Shown here: one piece after another, positions 52,362 through 59,891 of the stretch
How positions within the stretch are numbered: the first letter of the stretch is position 1
Layout of the letters: each line of letters starts with the position of its first letter
Source of the DNA: DATJGR01 sp963812255
GTDB lineage: Bacteria > Pseudomonadota > Gammaproteobacteria > Pseudomonadales > Azotimanducaceae
DNA length: 64,000 nucleotides
Reading direction: 5' to 3'
Assembly (NCBI GenBank): GCA_963812255.1
Contig: CAWEUM010000005.1
Span: 1,550,001 to 1,614,000 of the forward strand
Made by a program: the position numbers and the translations under genes
The notes under the pieces: generated by a model
Database searches by the model: none
The model's input: the letters and a program-made list of their open reading frames with translations, nothing else
Told to the model about the DNA's origin: nothing

Positions 52362-52737
52362 AATCAGCTTTCCAGAGCTGGTCGTCGTTTGCGTGATCGC
52401 GCTGCTGGTATTGGGGCCGGAACGTTTACCGGGCGCATTGCGCACGCTCGGCTTGTGGGTTGGCCGAATGTCGAGAACTTTCTCGGCGCTGAAAACCGAG
52501 ATCGAACGCGAAATCGGTATGGATGAAATCCGCCGGCAGCTCCATAACGAAGCCGTCATGGATCAGATCAAGCGCCTCGAGCAGGACGTCCGCGGCGAAA
52601 CGGCCAACGGCACGAAACCCGCCGTCTCCCACTCCGATACGGATTCCGCGGACGCTGCCTCAACGGATGCTGCGACCACGGCGCCTCCCGCCGTAGCGGC
52701 CGCCTCACAGACCGAACAAGAGCAATCGCGCCACTGA
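52354..52737 (+). CDS. tatB: Twin-arginine translocase subunit TatB
   Basis: TatB, 127 residues, forms the receptor complex with TatC. The N-terminal MFEISFPELVVVCVIALLVL contains the TatB-specific Glu in the helix and the following GPERLPGALRTLGLWVG. An amphipathic helical stretch (RTFSALKTEIEREIGMDEIR) and a low-complexity Ala/Thr/Ser tail follow. The start is inside tatA's last codons, giving translational coupling. Confidence 0.94.
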   Translation: MFEISFPELVVVCVIALLVLGPERLPGALRTLGLWVGRMSRTFSALKTEIEREIGMDEIRRQLHNEAVMDQIKRLEQDVRGETANGTKPAVSHSDTDSADAASTDAATTAPPAVAAASQTEQEQSRH

Positions 52738-52742
52738 GTCCA

Positions 52743-53540
52743 ATGGCAAGCTCGAAGGACGCCCCGAAGCGCGCGGAAGAACACGACGTCGCAGTGGACT
52801 CCGACGAGCGGCCGTTTATCGATCACATCATCGAATTGCGAGCGCGCCTGCTGAAGGCATTACTTGCGGTCCTGGTGTTGTTCTTCCCGCTCTACTACTT
52901 CGCCAATGACATCTACGAGTGGATCGCCGCGCCACTGATGAAGAATCTGCCGATCGGCAGCAACATGATCGCCACCGAGGTGACTTCACCGTTTCTCGCG
53001 CCGTTCAAACTATCGATGTACGCGGCCTTTTTTCTGGCGATGCCGGTGATTCTGCATCAGATGTGGGCGTTCATTTCACCGGGGCTCTACATGCGCGAGA
53101 AGCGCTTCGCGCTGCCTTTGCTCGTCTCGAGCGTGATCCTCTACTACCTCGGCATGACCTTCGCGTATTTCCTGGTTTTTCCATTGGTGTTCAAGTTCTT
53201 CGCAGGCGTGACACCAGTAGGCGTTTCAATGATGACGGACATCAACAAGTACCTGGAATTCGTGCTCGGGATGTTCTTTGCGTTCGGTTTCACGTTCGAA
53301 ATTCCGATCGCAACGTTCCTGATCGTATCGACGGGGCTGACCACCACGAAGAGTCTCAAGCAAAAGCGACCGTATGTAATCGTTGGAATCTTCACCGTCG
53401 CAATGGTACTCACACCGGGCCCCGACGTGGTCTCCCAGTGCATGCTCGCGGTACCGATGTGGGCGCTGTTCGAACTCGGTGTGTTCTTCGCGCGGATGGC
53501 GGAGCGCGATTCGACCAGCCATTCCGAACAGGCAGATTGA
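52743..53540 (+). CDS. tatC: Twin-arginine translocase subunit TatC
   Basis: TatC, 265 residues, the polytopic signal-peptide receptor. Six transmembrane helices can be counted. The N-terminal cytosolic segment DERPFIDHIIELRARLLKAL carries the conserved HIIELR signal-binding motif; the periplasmic loop includes EVTSPFLAPFKLSMYAAFFL with the Glu/Pro pair, and FISPGLYMREKRFALPLLVS is another hallmark. It ends in a short cytosolic tail. It closes the tat operon and is convergent with dtd. Confidence 0.96.
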   Translation: MASSKDAPKRAEEHDVAVDSDERPFIDHIIELRARLLKALLAVLVLFFPLYYFANDIYEWIAAPLMKNLPIGSNMIATEVTSPFLAPFKLSMYAAFFLAMPVILHQMWAFISPGLYMREKRFALPLLVSSVILYYLGMTFAYFLVFPLVFKFFAGVTPVGVSMMTDINKYLEFVLGMFFAFGFTFEIPIATFLIVSTGLTTTKSLKQKRPYVIVGIFTVAMVLTPGPDVVSQCMLAVPMWALFELGVFFARMAERDSTSHSEQAD

Positions 53541-53561
53541 GCCGGCCACGAATTCGACCAG

Positions 53562-53996
53562 TCAGTTCAGCAGGAAAGTAACCGGTCCGTCATTGGTCAA
53601 GGCGACCTGCATATCCGCGCCGAAACGCCCGCACGCAACATGGCCCATCCGTTGCCGAACGCGATCGACGAATGCGTCGTACAACGTGCGCGCCTGCGCC
53701 GGTGGCGCCGCTGAAATGAAGCTGGGCCGCCTGCCTCTGCCAGTGTCCGCAGCCAGCGTGAATTGCGGAACCACGAGCACCTCGCCGCCGACTTCGACGA
53801 CGCTCCGATTCATTGCCTTGGAAGAATCTGCAAAGATCCTGAGATCCAGCGCGCGATCGGCGAGCCTTTCCGCGACCTTCGGCGAATCCTGGGGGAACAC
53901 GCCTAAGAAAATCAGTAAACCGAATTCGATCACGGCGATGCGCTTTCCGTCGACGCTGACACTCGCCTCGCTGACGCGCTGCAGCAGCGCGTTCAA
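53562..53996 (-). CDS. dtd: D-aminoacyl-tRNA deacylase
   Basis: Dtd, 144 residues, removes D-amino acids and glycine from mischarged tRNA. The two active-site motifs are present: PQFTLAADTGRGRRPSF (the SQFTL motif with Ser changed to Pro) and LTNDGPVTFLL (Asn-x-Gly-Pro-Val-Thr). The N terminus MNALLQRVSEASVSVDGKRI fits; the start is TTG 53996, with AGGA 6 bp upstream. It lies 31 bp downstream of typA on the same strand and may be co-transcribed. It is convergent with tatC. Confidence 0.93.
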   Translation of the reverse strand: MNALLQRVSEASVSVDGKRIAVIEFGLLIFLGVFPQDSPKVAERLADRALDLRIFADSSKAMNRSVVEVGGEVLVVPQFTLAADTGRGRRPSFISAAPPAQARTLYDAFVDRVRQRMGHVACGRFGADMQVALTNDGPVTFLLN

Positions 53997-54027
53997 TGCC
54001 GTCCTGATTTGCCAGCCGCCCGTGACA

Positions 54028-55842
54028 CTACGCCCTCGCCTCGCGCTTGCGTTGATTTTCGGTCAGATAGCGCTTACGAATTCGAATCGATCGCGGCGTC
54101 ACCTCGACGAGTTCATCGTCGTTGATGAATTCGAGCGACTGCTCCAGCGTCAAGCGCACCGGCGGCGTCAGGATGACGTTCTCGTCGCTGCCCGAAGCGC
54201 GAACGTTTGTCAGCTTTTTCTCTTTCAGAGGATTCACCGTGAGATCGTTCTCACGGCTGTGGATACCAATCACCATGCCTTCGTAGGCGTCATCGTTCGG
54301 ACCAATGAACAGGCGCCCGCGCTCCTGCAAATTGAACAATCCATAACCGACCGCCTTACCACGACTGTTGGAGATCAACACGCCGCTTGCGCGTTGCCCG
54401 ATCGGTGCAGCAATCTCTTCGTCATAGCCGGCGAATCCGAACGACATGATCCCGGTGCCAGAGGTCATCGACAGGAACTGTGGCCGGAAGCCCATCGAGG
54501 CGCGTGAGGCGATTCGATAGCTCAGGCGCACCCGGCCCTGGCTATCGCTCTGCATATCGAGCAACTCGGCGCGGCGCGCGCCCATCGTTTCCATCACGCG
54601 ACCCTGATGAATTTCCTCGATATCGAGCGTCAGCTCCTCGAACGGCTCGTAAACCTTGCCACCCTCCTCCTTGGTGATCACTCGAGGTCTGGAGACGGCG
54701 AGTTCATAACCTTCCCGGCGCATCGTTTCAATCAGAATCGCGAGGTGCAGTTCGCCGCGACCCGATACTCTGAACTGATCCGGATCTGCGGTTTCCTCTA
54801 CCCGCAACGCCACGTTGTGCGACGCCTCACGCAGCAGTCGTTCGCGAATCTGTCGACTCGTGAGAAATTTGCCTTCGATGCCCGCCAACGGCGATGTGTT
54901 GACACAGAACATCATCGACACCGTCGGCTCATCCACCGTCAACGGCGGCAACGCTTCAGGGCAATCCCTGGCGCACAACGTATCGGAGATGTTGATTTCA
55001 TCGACACCGGTGACGCAGACGATATCGCCGGCGCGCGCACTGTCCATCTCGACGCGCGCAAGACCAAGGTGACCCAACACTGACAGAACGCGCCCGGAAC
55101 GCACCCCACCGTGGCGGTCGACGACGCTGACGGGCGTATTGGTGCGCACCGAACCTCGCGCAATGCGGCCGATACCGATGACGCCGACGTAGCTGGAATA
55201 GTCCAGCGAACTGATTCGCATTTGAAACGGACCCTCGGCATCGACGTCTGGAGCCGGCACGCGCGCCAGGATCGAATCGAGCAGCGGCTTCATGTCGGAC
55301 GCCATATCGTCGGGGTCCAGTCCGGCGGTCCCCAGCAATGCCGACGTATAGATCACCGGGAAATCGAGTTGCTGTTCGGTCGCGCCCAGCGAATGGAACA
55401 AATCGAATACCAGATCGACGACTTTATGCGGCCGGGCACCCGGTCGATCGACCTTGTTGATCACCACGATGGGGTTCAGATTCGCAAGGAACGCCTTTTT
55501 CGTTACGAACCGCGTTTGCGGCATCGGTCCATCGACCGCATCCACGAGCAACAGAACGGAGTCGACCATCGACAAGATGCGCTCGACCTCGCCGCCAAAA
55601 TCGGCGTGTCCGGGTGTGTCGACGATGTTGATCTGATAATCCTGGTAGCGGATCGCCGTTGTCTTGGCGAGAATCGTGATGCCGCGTTCGCGCTCCAGCT
55701 CGTTGCTGTCCATGATGCGATCGGGCGCCGCTTTGCGCGCGTCGAGCGTCCCGGTCTGCTGCAACAGTCGGTCCACCAAGGTGGTCTTGCCATGATCTAC
55801 GTGCGCAACGATGGCAACGTTGCGCAGCTTTTGTGCATTCAT
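54028..55842 (-). CDS. typA: Ribosome-associated translational GTPase TypA/BipA
   Basis: TypA (BipA), 604 residues, an EF-G-like GTPase that helps assemble the large ribosomal subunit. The G domain shows IVAHVDHGKTTLVDRLL (P-loop), GITILAKTTAIRYQ (switch I), VDTPGHADFGGEV (switch II) and VINKVDRPGARP (NKxD). The C-terminal region includes GRGELHLAILIETMRREGYE and the BipA-specific tail VEVTPRSIRIRKRYLTENQR. The start ATG 55842 gives MNAQKLRNVAIVAHVDHGKT; the longer frame upstream is spurious. It diverges from the thiouridylase-like gene. Confidence 0.96.
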   Translation of the reverse strand: MNAQKLRNVAIVAHVDHGKTTLVDRLLQQTGTLDARKAAPDRIMDSNELERERGITILAKTTAIRYQDYQINIVDTPGHADFGGEVERILSMVDSVLLLVDAVDGPMPQTRFVTKKAFLANLNPIVVINKVDRPGARPHKVVDLVFDLFHSLGATEQQLDFPVIYTSALLGTAGLDPDDMASDMKPLLDSILARVPAPDVDAEGPFQMRISSLDYSSYVGVIGIGRIARGSVRTNTPVSVVDRHGGVRSGRVLSVLGHLGLARVEMDSARAGDIVCVTGVDEINISDTLCARDCPEALPPLTVDEPTVSMMFCVNTSPLAGIEGKFLTSRQIRERLLREASHNVALRVEETADPDQFRVSGRGELHLAILIETMRREGYELAVSRPRVITKEEGGKVYEPFEELTLDIEEIHQGRVMETMGARRAELLDMQSDSQGRVRLSYRIASRASMGFRPQFLSMTSGTGIMSFGFAGYDEEIAAPIGQRASGVLISNSRGKAVGYGLFNLQERGRLFIGPNDDAYEGMVIGIHSRENDLTVNPLKEKKLTNVRASGSDENVILTPPVRLTLEQSLEFINDDELVEVTPRSIRIRKRYLTENQRKREARA

Positions 55843-55954
55843 AGTATGAGTGTGCTCAGCGAGCTTCGAAACGAACGGGCAGAGGCTTCGTGCTAGACTT
55901 CGCGGCCCTCGATGGGCATGACTGAACGGGCACCGGCCCAAACGGGCGCGCATT

Positions 55955-57004
55955 ATGGCTGAACGCAGAAAAGCTGTCGCGCTGATTTCCGGCGGACTCG
56001 ACTCGATGCTCGCGGCCAAGGTCGTGATCGATGAGGGTGTTCACGTCGAAGGGTTGAATTTCTTCACAGGCTTCTGCGTCGAAGGACACACGCACGCGAT
56101 CCGCAACCACGATCAGCGCAAGACCAAGCGCAACAACGCGCTCTGGGTCGCCGAACAACTCGGCATCAAACTTCACATCATCGACATCTCCGAAGCCTAC
56201 AAAGACATCGTGCTGAATCCGAAGCACGGTTATGGTGCAAATCTGAATCCGTGCCTCGACTGCAAGATTTTCATGGTTGAGAAGGCACGCGCTTGGGGAT
56301 TTATGGAAGAGTCCGGCTGCGACTTCATCGTCACCGGCGAAGTCGTCGGCCAACGACCCAAATCGCAACGTCGCGACACGATGCCGCTGATCGCCCGCGA
56401 ATCCGGCGCCGAAGATCGCCTGCTGCGACCCCTGACCGCGTTGAATCTGGCGCCGTCGCTACCGGAGCGTGAAGGCTGGGTGAATCGCGAGCACCTTTAC
56501 GGATTCCATGGACGCAACCGAAAGCCGCAGATCGCCCTCGCCAGGCAATTCGGCTTCGATGACTACGCACAGCCCGCCGGCGGCTGCTGCTTTCTGACCG
56601 ACGCGACGTATTCGGCGAAGCTGTCCGATCTCTGGCGTGCGCGCGGACGGCGAGACTACAGCCTCGACGACATCATGCTGCTGAAAGTCGGGCGACATTT
56701 GCGCCTCGCCAGCCACTTCAAGGTGATCGTCGCCCGAGACGACGGCGAAAACAATTTCCTGGAGGGCTATCGCAAGCAATTCGTGCATCTGCGAACCGAG
56801 AGCCACGAAGGCCCGCTGGCGTTGATCGATGGCACCGCATCGGCGAGCGACATCGAACTTGCCGCGCGCGTCACGGCCCGCTACAGCCAGGGCCGCGACG
56901 CGGATTTCGTGACCGTTTCGGCCCACCACCCCAACGGTGTGGTGGAACAACTCCAAGTTACCCCGATCAAGCCGCATCAGGTTCCGGCGGCGTGGCATGT
57001 CTGA
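55955..57004 (+). CDS. PP-loop tRNA thiouridylase-like protein (MnmA/ThiI superfamily)
   Basis: A 349-residue PP-loop ATP pyrophosphatase. The adenylation loop SGGLDS (residues 12-17) opens the protein. C103 in NPCLDCKIFMVEK aligns with the first catalytic Cys of MnmA (NPDVLCNKEIKF in E. coli), and C211/C212 in AGGCCFLTD aligns with the second (GICFIGE), so the two-cysteine sulfur transfer chemistry of tRNA thiolases looks intact. C100 makes an extra Cys-x-x-Cys. The THUMP/ferredoxin N-terminal region of ThiI is absent, and the C-terminal 130 residues do not look like the MnmA beta barrel. It is coupled to tusA by an 8-bp overlap. In pseudomonads, as I recall, thiI sits in this slot between typA and glnA. 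The modified base is unknown. Confidence 0.78.
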   Translation: MAERRKAVALISGGLDSMLAAKVVIDEGVHVEGLNFFTGFCVEGHTHAIRNHDQRKTKRNNALWVAEQLGIKLHIIDISEAYKDIVLNPKHGYGANLNPCLDCKIFMVEKARAWGFMEESGCDFIVTGEVVGQRPKSQRRDTMPLIARESGAEDRLLRPLTALNLAPSLPEREGWVNREHLYGFHGRNRKPQIALARQFGFDDYAQPAGGCCFLTDATYSAKLSDLWRARGRRDYSLDDIMLLKVGRHLRLASHFKVIVARDDGENNFLEGYRKQFVHLRTESHEGPLALIDGTASASDIELAARVTARYSQGRDADFVTVSAHHPNGVVEQLQVTPIKPHQVPAAWHV

Positions 57005-57251
57005 CGACATTGCGGCGCACCAGGACAACAGGCTCGATGCGCGCGGCCTGATCTGTCCGCTGCCCGTCATTCGCACGCAGGAACGCATCCAGGGCCTTGA
57101 TTCCGGCGCGCTTTTGGACATCGTGGCGACCGATCCGGGCGTTGTGCACGACATCCCCGCCTGGTGCAGGGTGCACGGACACGAAATCATCGGCATCCAA
57201 CGATGCGATCGGGAAATACACATCAGGGTTCGGGTGCGGCGCACGACCTGA
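56997..57251 (+). CDS. tusA: TusA-family sulfur carrier protein
   Basis: An 84-residue TusA/SirA-fold protein. The hallmark is LDARGLICPLPVIRTQERIQ with C20 in Cys-Pro-x-Pro as the persulfide carrier. The remainder (GALLDIVATDPGVVHDIPAW, HGHEIIGIQ) matches the two-layer fold. TusA takes sulfur from a cysteine desulfurase and passes it on, in E. coli through TusBCD and TusE to MnmA. Here its ATG is inside the last codons of the PP-loop gene, so it probably feeds that enzyme directly. No TusBCD or TusE genes are in the window. Confidence 0.92.
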   Translation: MSDDIAAHQDNRLDARGLICPLPVIRTQERIQGLDSGALLDIVATDPGVVHDIPAWCRVHGHEIIGIQRCDREIHIRVRVRRTT

Positions 57252-57278
57252 CCACGATAACGCGCGCGCCGGGCGATC

Positions 57279-57306
57279 TTGGTGCGCGAGCCGAAAACCG
57301 CACCAA
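57279..57306. promoter_or_regulatory. Inverted repeat upstream of glnA, possible regulator site
   Basis: TTGGTGCG (57279-57286) and CGCACCAA (57299-57306) are exact reverse complements separated by 12 bp. The half sites resemble NtrC half sites (GGTGC/GCACC) but in reversed order compared with the usual TGCACC-N5-GGTGCA. It lies 61 bp upstream of the sigma-54 element, within enhancer range. It could instead be a weak hairpin ending the tusA transcript, although no T-run follows. Confidence 0.35.
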
Positions 57307-57366
57307 TAAGAAGCGTCAGGAAGTGTGTGCTTACCCTGCGGGCCGCTCCCGCGCGACGCATCTCCG

Positions 57367-57382
57367 TGGCATGACTATTGCT
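57367..57382 (+). promoter_or_regulatory. glnA: Sigma-54 promoter of glnA
   Basis: TGGCATGACTATTGCT matches the sigma-54 consensus TGGCAC-R-N4-TTGCW at all but one fixed position, with the GG and GC doublets at the required spacing. Transcription would start near 57393, leaving a leader of about 97 nt with AGGAG before the glnA ATG. NtrC-driven sigma-54 control of glnA is well established in enteric bacteria. Confidence 0.75.
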
Positions 57383-57489
57383 GCCGGAACCCGCTAAGAT
57401 AGCCGGCCCATCGGGGACGGTCCCAACGGGGGGCGGGCCGCACAAACATCAGCCCTCAACCTCAATACCGAATTCAGGAGTGGTAGCTC

Positions 57490-58902
57490 ATGTCCGAAAA
57501 CACTCTCAAGATGATCAAAGACAACGACGTCAAATGGGTCTCGCTGCGATTTACCGATCCCCGCGGCAAGGAGCAGCACACCACCTTTCCGACCGACGCC
57601 GTCACCAAAGACACGATCGAGGAAGGCTTCATGTTCGACGGTTCGTCGATCGCCGGCTGGAAGGCGATCAATGAATCCGACATGATCCTGTTGCCCGACG
57701 ACGACACCCCGGTCATTGACCCTTTTCGCGACGAGACCACGCTGAACCTTCGCTGCGACATCATCGAGCCCGGGACGATGCAGCCCTACAGCCGCGACCC
57801 GAGATCCATCGCCAAACAAGCCGAGGCATACCTCAAGTCGAGCGGCATCGGCGACACCGCATATTTCGGCCCCGAAGCGGAATTCTTCATATTCGACGAC
57901 GTACGCTGGCAGGTCAAAATGTCCGGCGCGTCGTACTCGATTTCATCCGAGGAAGCCGCCTGGGAATCCAATGATGTGTACGAAGGCGGCAACATGGGCC
58001 ATCGGCCGCGCATCAAGGGTGGCTATTTCCCTGTCCCGCCGATCGACTCGGCGGCCGACATCCGCAATGCGATGTGCAGCACGATGATGACGATGGGCTT
58101 GCCGATCGAGGTACATCATCACGAGGTCGCCACCGCTTGCCAGAACGAAATCGGCGTACGTTTCAACACGCTGGTGAAGAAAGCCGACGAACTCCAGATC
58201 TACAAGTACGTCGTGCACAACGTCGCACACGCCTATGGCAAAACCGCGACCTTCATGCCAAAGCCGCTCGTCGGCGACAACGGCAGCGGCATGCACGTGC
58301 ACCAGTCGATCGCGAAGGGCGGAAAGAACCTATTTCACGGCGATAGTTACGCGGGGCTGTCGGAAATGGCGCTCCATTACATCGGCGGCATCATCAAGCA
58401 TGCACGCTCGCTGAACGCGTTCACCAACTGCAGCACGAATTCGTACAAGCGCCTCGTGCCCGGCTTCGAAGCCCCTGTATTGCTTGCATATTCGGCGCGC
58501 AATCGATCGGCATCGATTCGAATTCCGTACATTCTCGCTGCAAATCCGCGCGCGTATCGCATCGAGGTCCGCTTCCCCGACAGCACCGCCAATCCCTATC
58601 TCGCCTTCGCCGCCATGATGATGGCAGGCCTCGACGGCATCAAAAACAAGCTTCACCCCGGCGATCCGTTCGACAAGGATTTGTACGATCTCGAGCCGGA
58701 AGAACTGGAAGGCGTGCCGACCGTTGCAACCTCCCTGGAGAACGCGCTCGACAGCCTGAACGAGGACCGCGAATACTTGAAGGCCGGCGGCGTGTTCTCC
58801 GATCAGATGATCGATTCGTATATTGCGCTGAAGCGTCAGGATGTTGCGCTGATCAACATGACGACGCACCCAGCCGAGTTCGAGTTGTACTACAGCGTCT
58901 GA
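57490..58902 (+). CDS. glnA: Glutamine synthetase, type I
   Basis: GlnA, 470 residues, makes glutamine from glutamate, ammonia and ATP as a dodecamer. Motifs: MFDGSSIAGWKAINESDMIL (beta-grasp latch), YFGPEAEFFIFDDV (metal Glu), GHRPRIKGGYFPVPPIDSA, MPKPLVGDNGSGMHVHQSIA (ATP and ammonia sites) and NRSASIRIPYI. The adenylylation loop holds Y399 in KDLYDLEPEE, so it belongs to the GSI-beta class switched off by GlnE under nitrogen excess. A sigma-54 promoter and an AGGAG ribosome site precede it, and a strong terminator follows. Confidence 0.97.
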   Translation: MSENTLKMIKDNDVKWVSLRFTDPRGKEQHTTFPTDAVTKDTIEEGFMFDGSSIAGWKAINESDMILLPDDDTPVIDPFRDETTLNLRCDIIEPGTMQPYSRDPRSIAKQAEAYLKSSGIGDTAYFGPEAEFFIFDDVRWQVKMSGASYSISSEEAAWESNDVYEGGNMGHRPRIKGGYFPVPPIDSAADIRNAMCSTMMTMGLPIEVHHHEVATACQNEIGVRFNTLVKKADELQIYKYVVHNVAHAYGKTATFMPKPLVGDNGSGMHVHQSIAKGGKNLFHGDSYAGLSEMALHYIGGIIKHARSLNAFTNCSTNSYKRLVPGFEAPVLLAYSARNRSASIRIPYILAANPRAYRIEVRFPDSTANPYLAFAAMMMAGLDGIKNKLHPGDPFDKDLYDLEPEELEGVPTVATSLENALDSLNEDREYLKAGGVFSDQMIDSYIALKRQDVALINMTTHPAEFELYYSV

Positions 58903-58957
58903 CAGAACCTCCGGCGGCGCCCGGCTGCGCGGCAGCGGCGACGTCGAACACGTCACG

Positions 58958-58991
58958 AAACCCCGGGCTCTTACGGACCCGGGGTTTTTTT
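58958..58991 (+). terminator. Rho-independent terminator after glnA
   Basis: AAACCCCGGG (58958-58967) pairs with CCCGGGGTTT (58978-58987) around a 10-nt loop, followed by a run of seven T in all (58985-58991). It lies 56 bp after the glnA stop and is the clearest intrinsic terminator in the window. Confidence 0.9.
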
Positions 58992-59041
58992 ATACACCGT
59001 GCAGCCGCATATTAGAGACCTACGTCACCGCGGGCTGTCTC

Positions 59042-59611
59042 ATGGGTATCCGATTGGCACTCGTCATTGCGCTTGCCGCCGCCTCATCCGCGGCGCTGGC
59101 GCAGATTTACAAGACGGTGGACGCGAACGGAAACGTCGTATTCACCGACATCGCACCCGTTGACCGCTCCGCCGGAAAGCCGGAATCGCAGCCGGTCACG
59201 GTACCGCCAACGAACACCTACGATGCACCGGCGCTACCGGCTCAAACGGCCGGCACGGCCCCGGGGCCAACGGCACCAACCGCCTATGCACAGATCGATG
59301 TGATCTCGCCGACGCAGGACGAGAGCATTCGCGATAACGCCGGTAACGTTCAAGTTGAAGTCGCCATCAACCCCCCGCTGCGCGGCAGTGACCACCTGCT
59401 GCTGCTGCTTGACGGCTCACCGGTCGATGTCGGAGCGGTCAACGGCGTGTTCGAACTTTCCAACGTCGATCGGGGCACCCACACCGCAGCCGCCCGCGTG
59501 GTCGACGGACAGGGCGATGTGATCAGCGAGAGCGATCCGGTCACGTTCCATCTGATGCGGGTCTCGATCGACAGCCGACCACGCGTGACACCCCACCCCA
59601 ACACACCTTGA
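59042..59611 (+). CDS. Exported DUF4124-domain protein
   Basis: A 189-residue exported protein. After a signal peptide (LALVIALAAASSAALA), a DUF4124 segment begins at the mature N terminus (IYKTVDANGNVVFTDIAP). A Pro/Thr/Ala-rich linker follows, then an immunoglobulin-like beta domain (DVISPTQDESIRDNAGNVQV to LLLLLDGSPVDVGAVNGVFE). The function is unknown. The gene between glnA and glnL in related bacteria often encodes such a protein, and here it keeps that place. Its ATG is 51 bp after the glnA terminator. Confidence 0.85.
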   Translation: MGIRLALVIALAAASSAALAQIYKTVDANGNVVFTDIAPVDRSAGKPESQPVTVPPTNTYDAPALPAQTAGTAPGPTAPTAYAQIDVISPTQDESIRDNAGNVQVEVAINPPLRGSDHLLLLLDGSPVDVGAVNGVFELSNVDRGTHTAAARVVDGQGDVISESDPVTFHLMRVSIDSRPRVTPHPNTP

Positions 59612-59625
59612 TCGGCAACCCCGCA

Positions 59626-59642
59626 TGCACTACTTTAGTGCG
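59626..59642 (+). promoter_or_regulatory. NtrC-like binding site upstream of glnL
   Basis: TGCACTACTTTAGTGCG is a 17-bp near-palindrome with the NtrC layout TGCACY-N5-RGTGCA (last base differs). It lies 135 bp upstream of the sigma-54 element before glnL, a normal distance for a looping enhancer. It supports autoregulation of glnLG by GlnG. A further GTGCATGCAC palindrome sits at 59665-59674. Confidence 0.65.
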
Positions 59643-59776
59643 TGCGCTCGAGACATGGCCTTTCGTGCATGCACTTGAGGCCTCGCCGCAATTGCGAATT
59701 CGCCCGTGAACACCGGTTCGCAACCGTTGTTGGAAAGTAAGTAATTACTCCCTGATACCGGCTCGCGCCTAAGCGT

Positions 59777-59792
59777 TGGTTCAATAATTGCT
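59777..59792 (+). promoter_or_regulatory. Candidate sigma-54 promoter of glnLG
   Basis: TGGTTCAATAATTGCT keeps the GG doublet, the C and purine at positions 6-7, and the full TTGCT block at the correct 16-bp span of sigma-54 promoters; two bases of the -24 element differ. Transcription would start near 59803, 89 bp before the glnL ATG at 59892. The NtrC-like site upstream makes it more credible. The rest of the gap (59643-59776) shows nothing I can name. Confidence 0.6.
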
Positions 59793-59891
59793 TGTGGATC
59801 ACGGGCCTTGGCTTTCGGCACCCCATGATGGCGCCAGATGCGCAGCTCACACACTCCAACCTCTCGCACCAAACCGGAGCCGCCTACACAT

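Noticed and set aside
53562..53996. Dtd active-site motif SQFTL changed to PQFTL
   Set aside because: I believe Pro occurs at this position in other proteobacterial Dtd proteins, and the rest of the active site is intact, so it is not reported as unusual.
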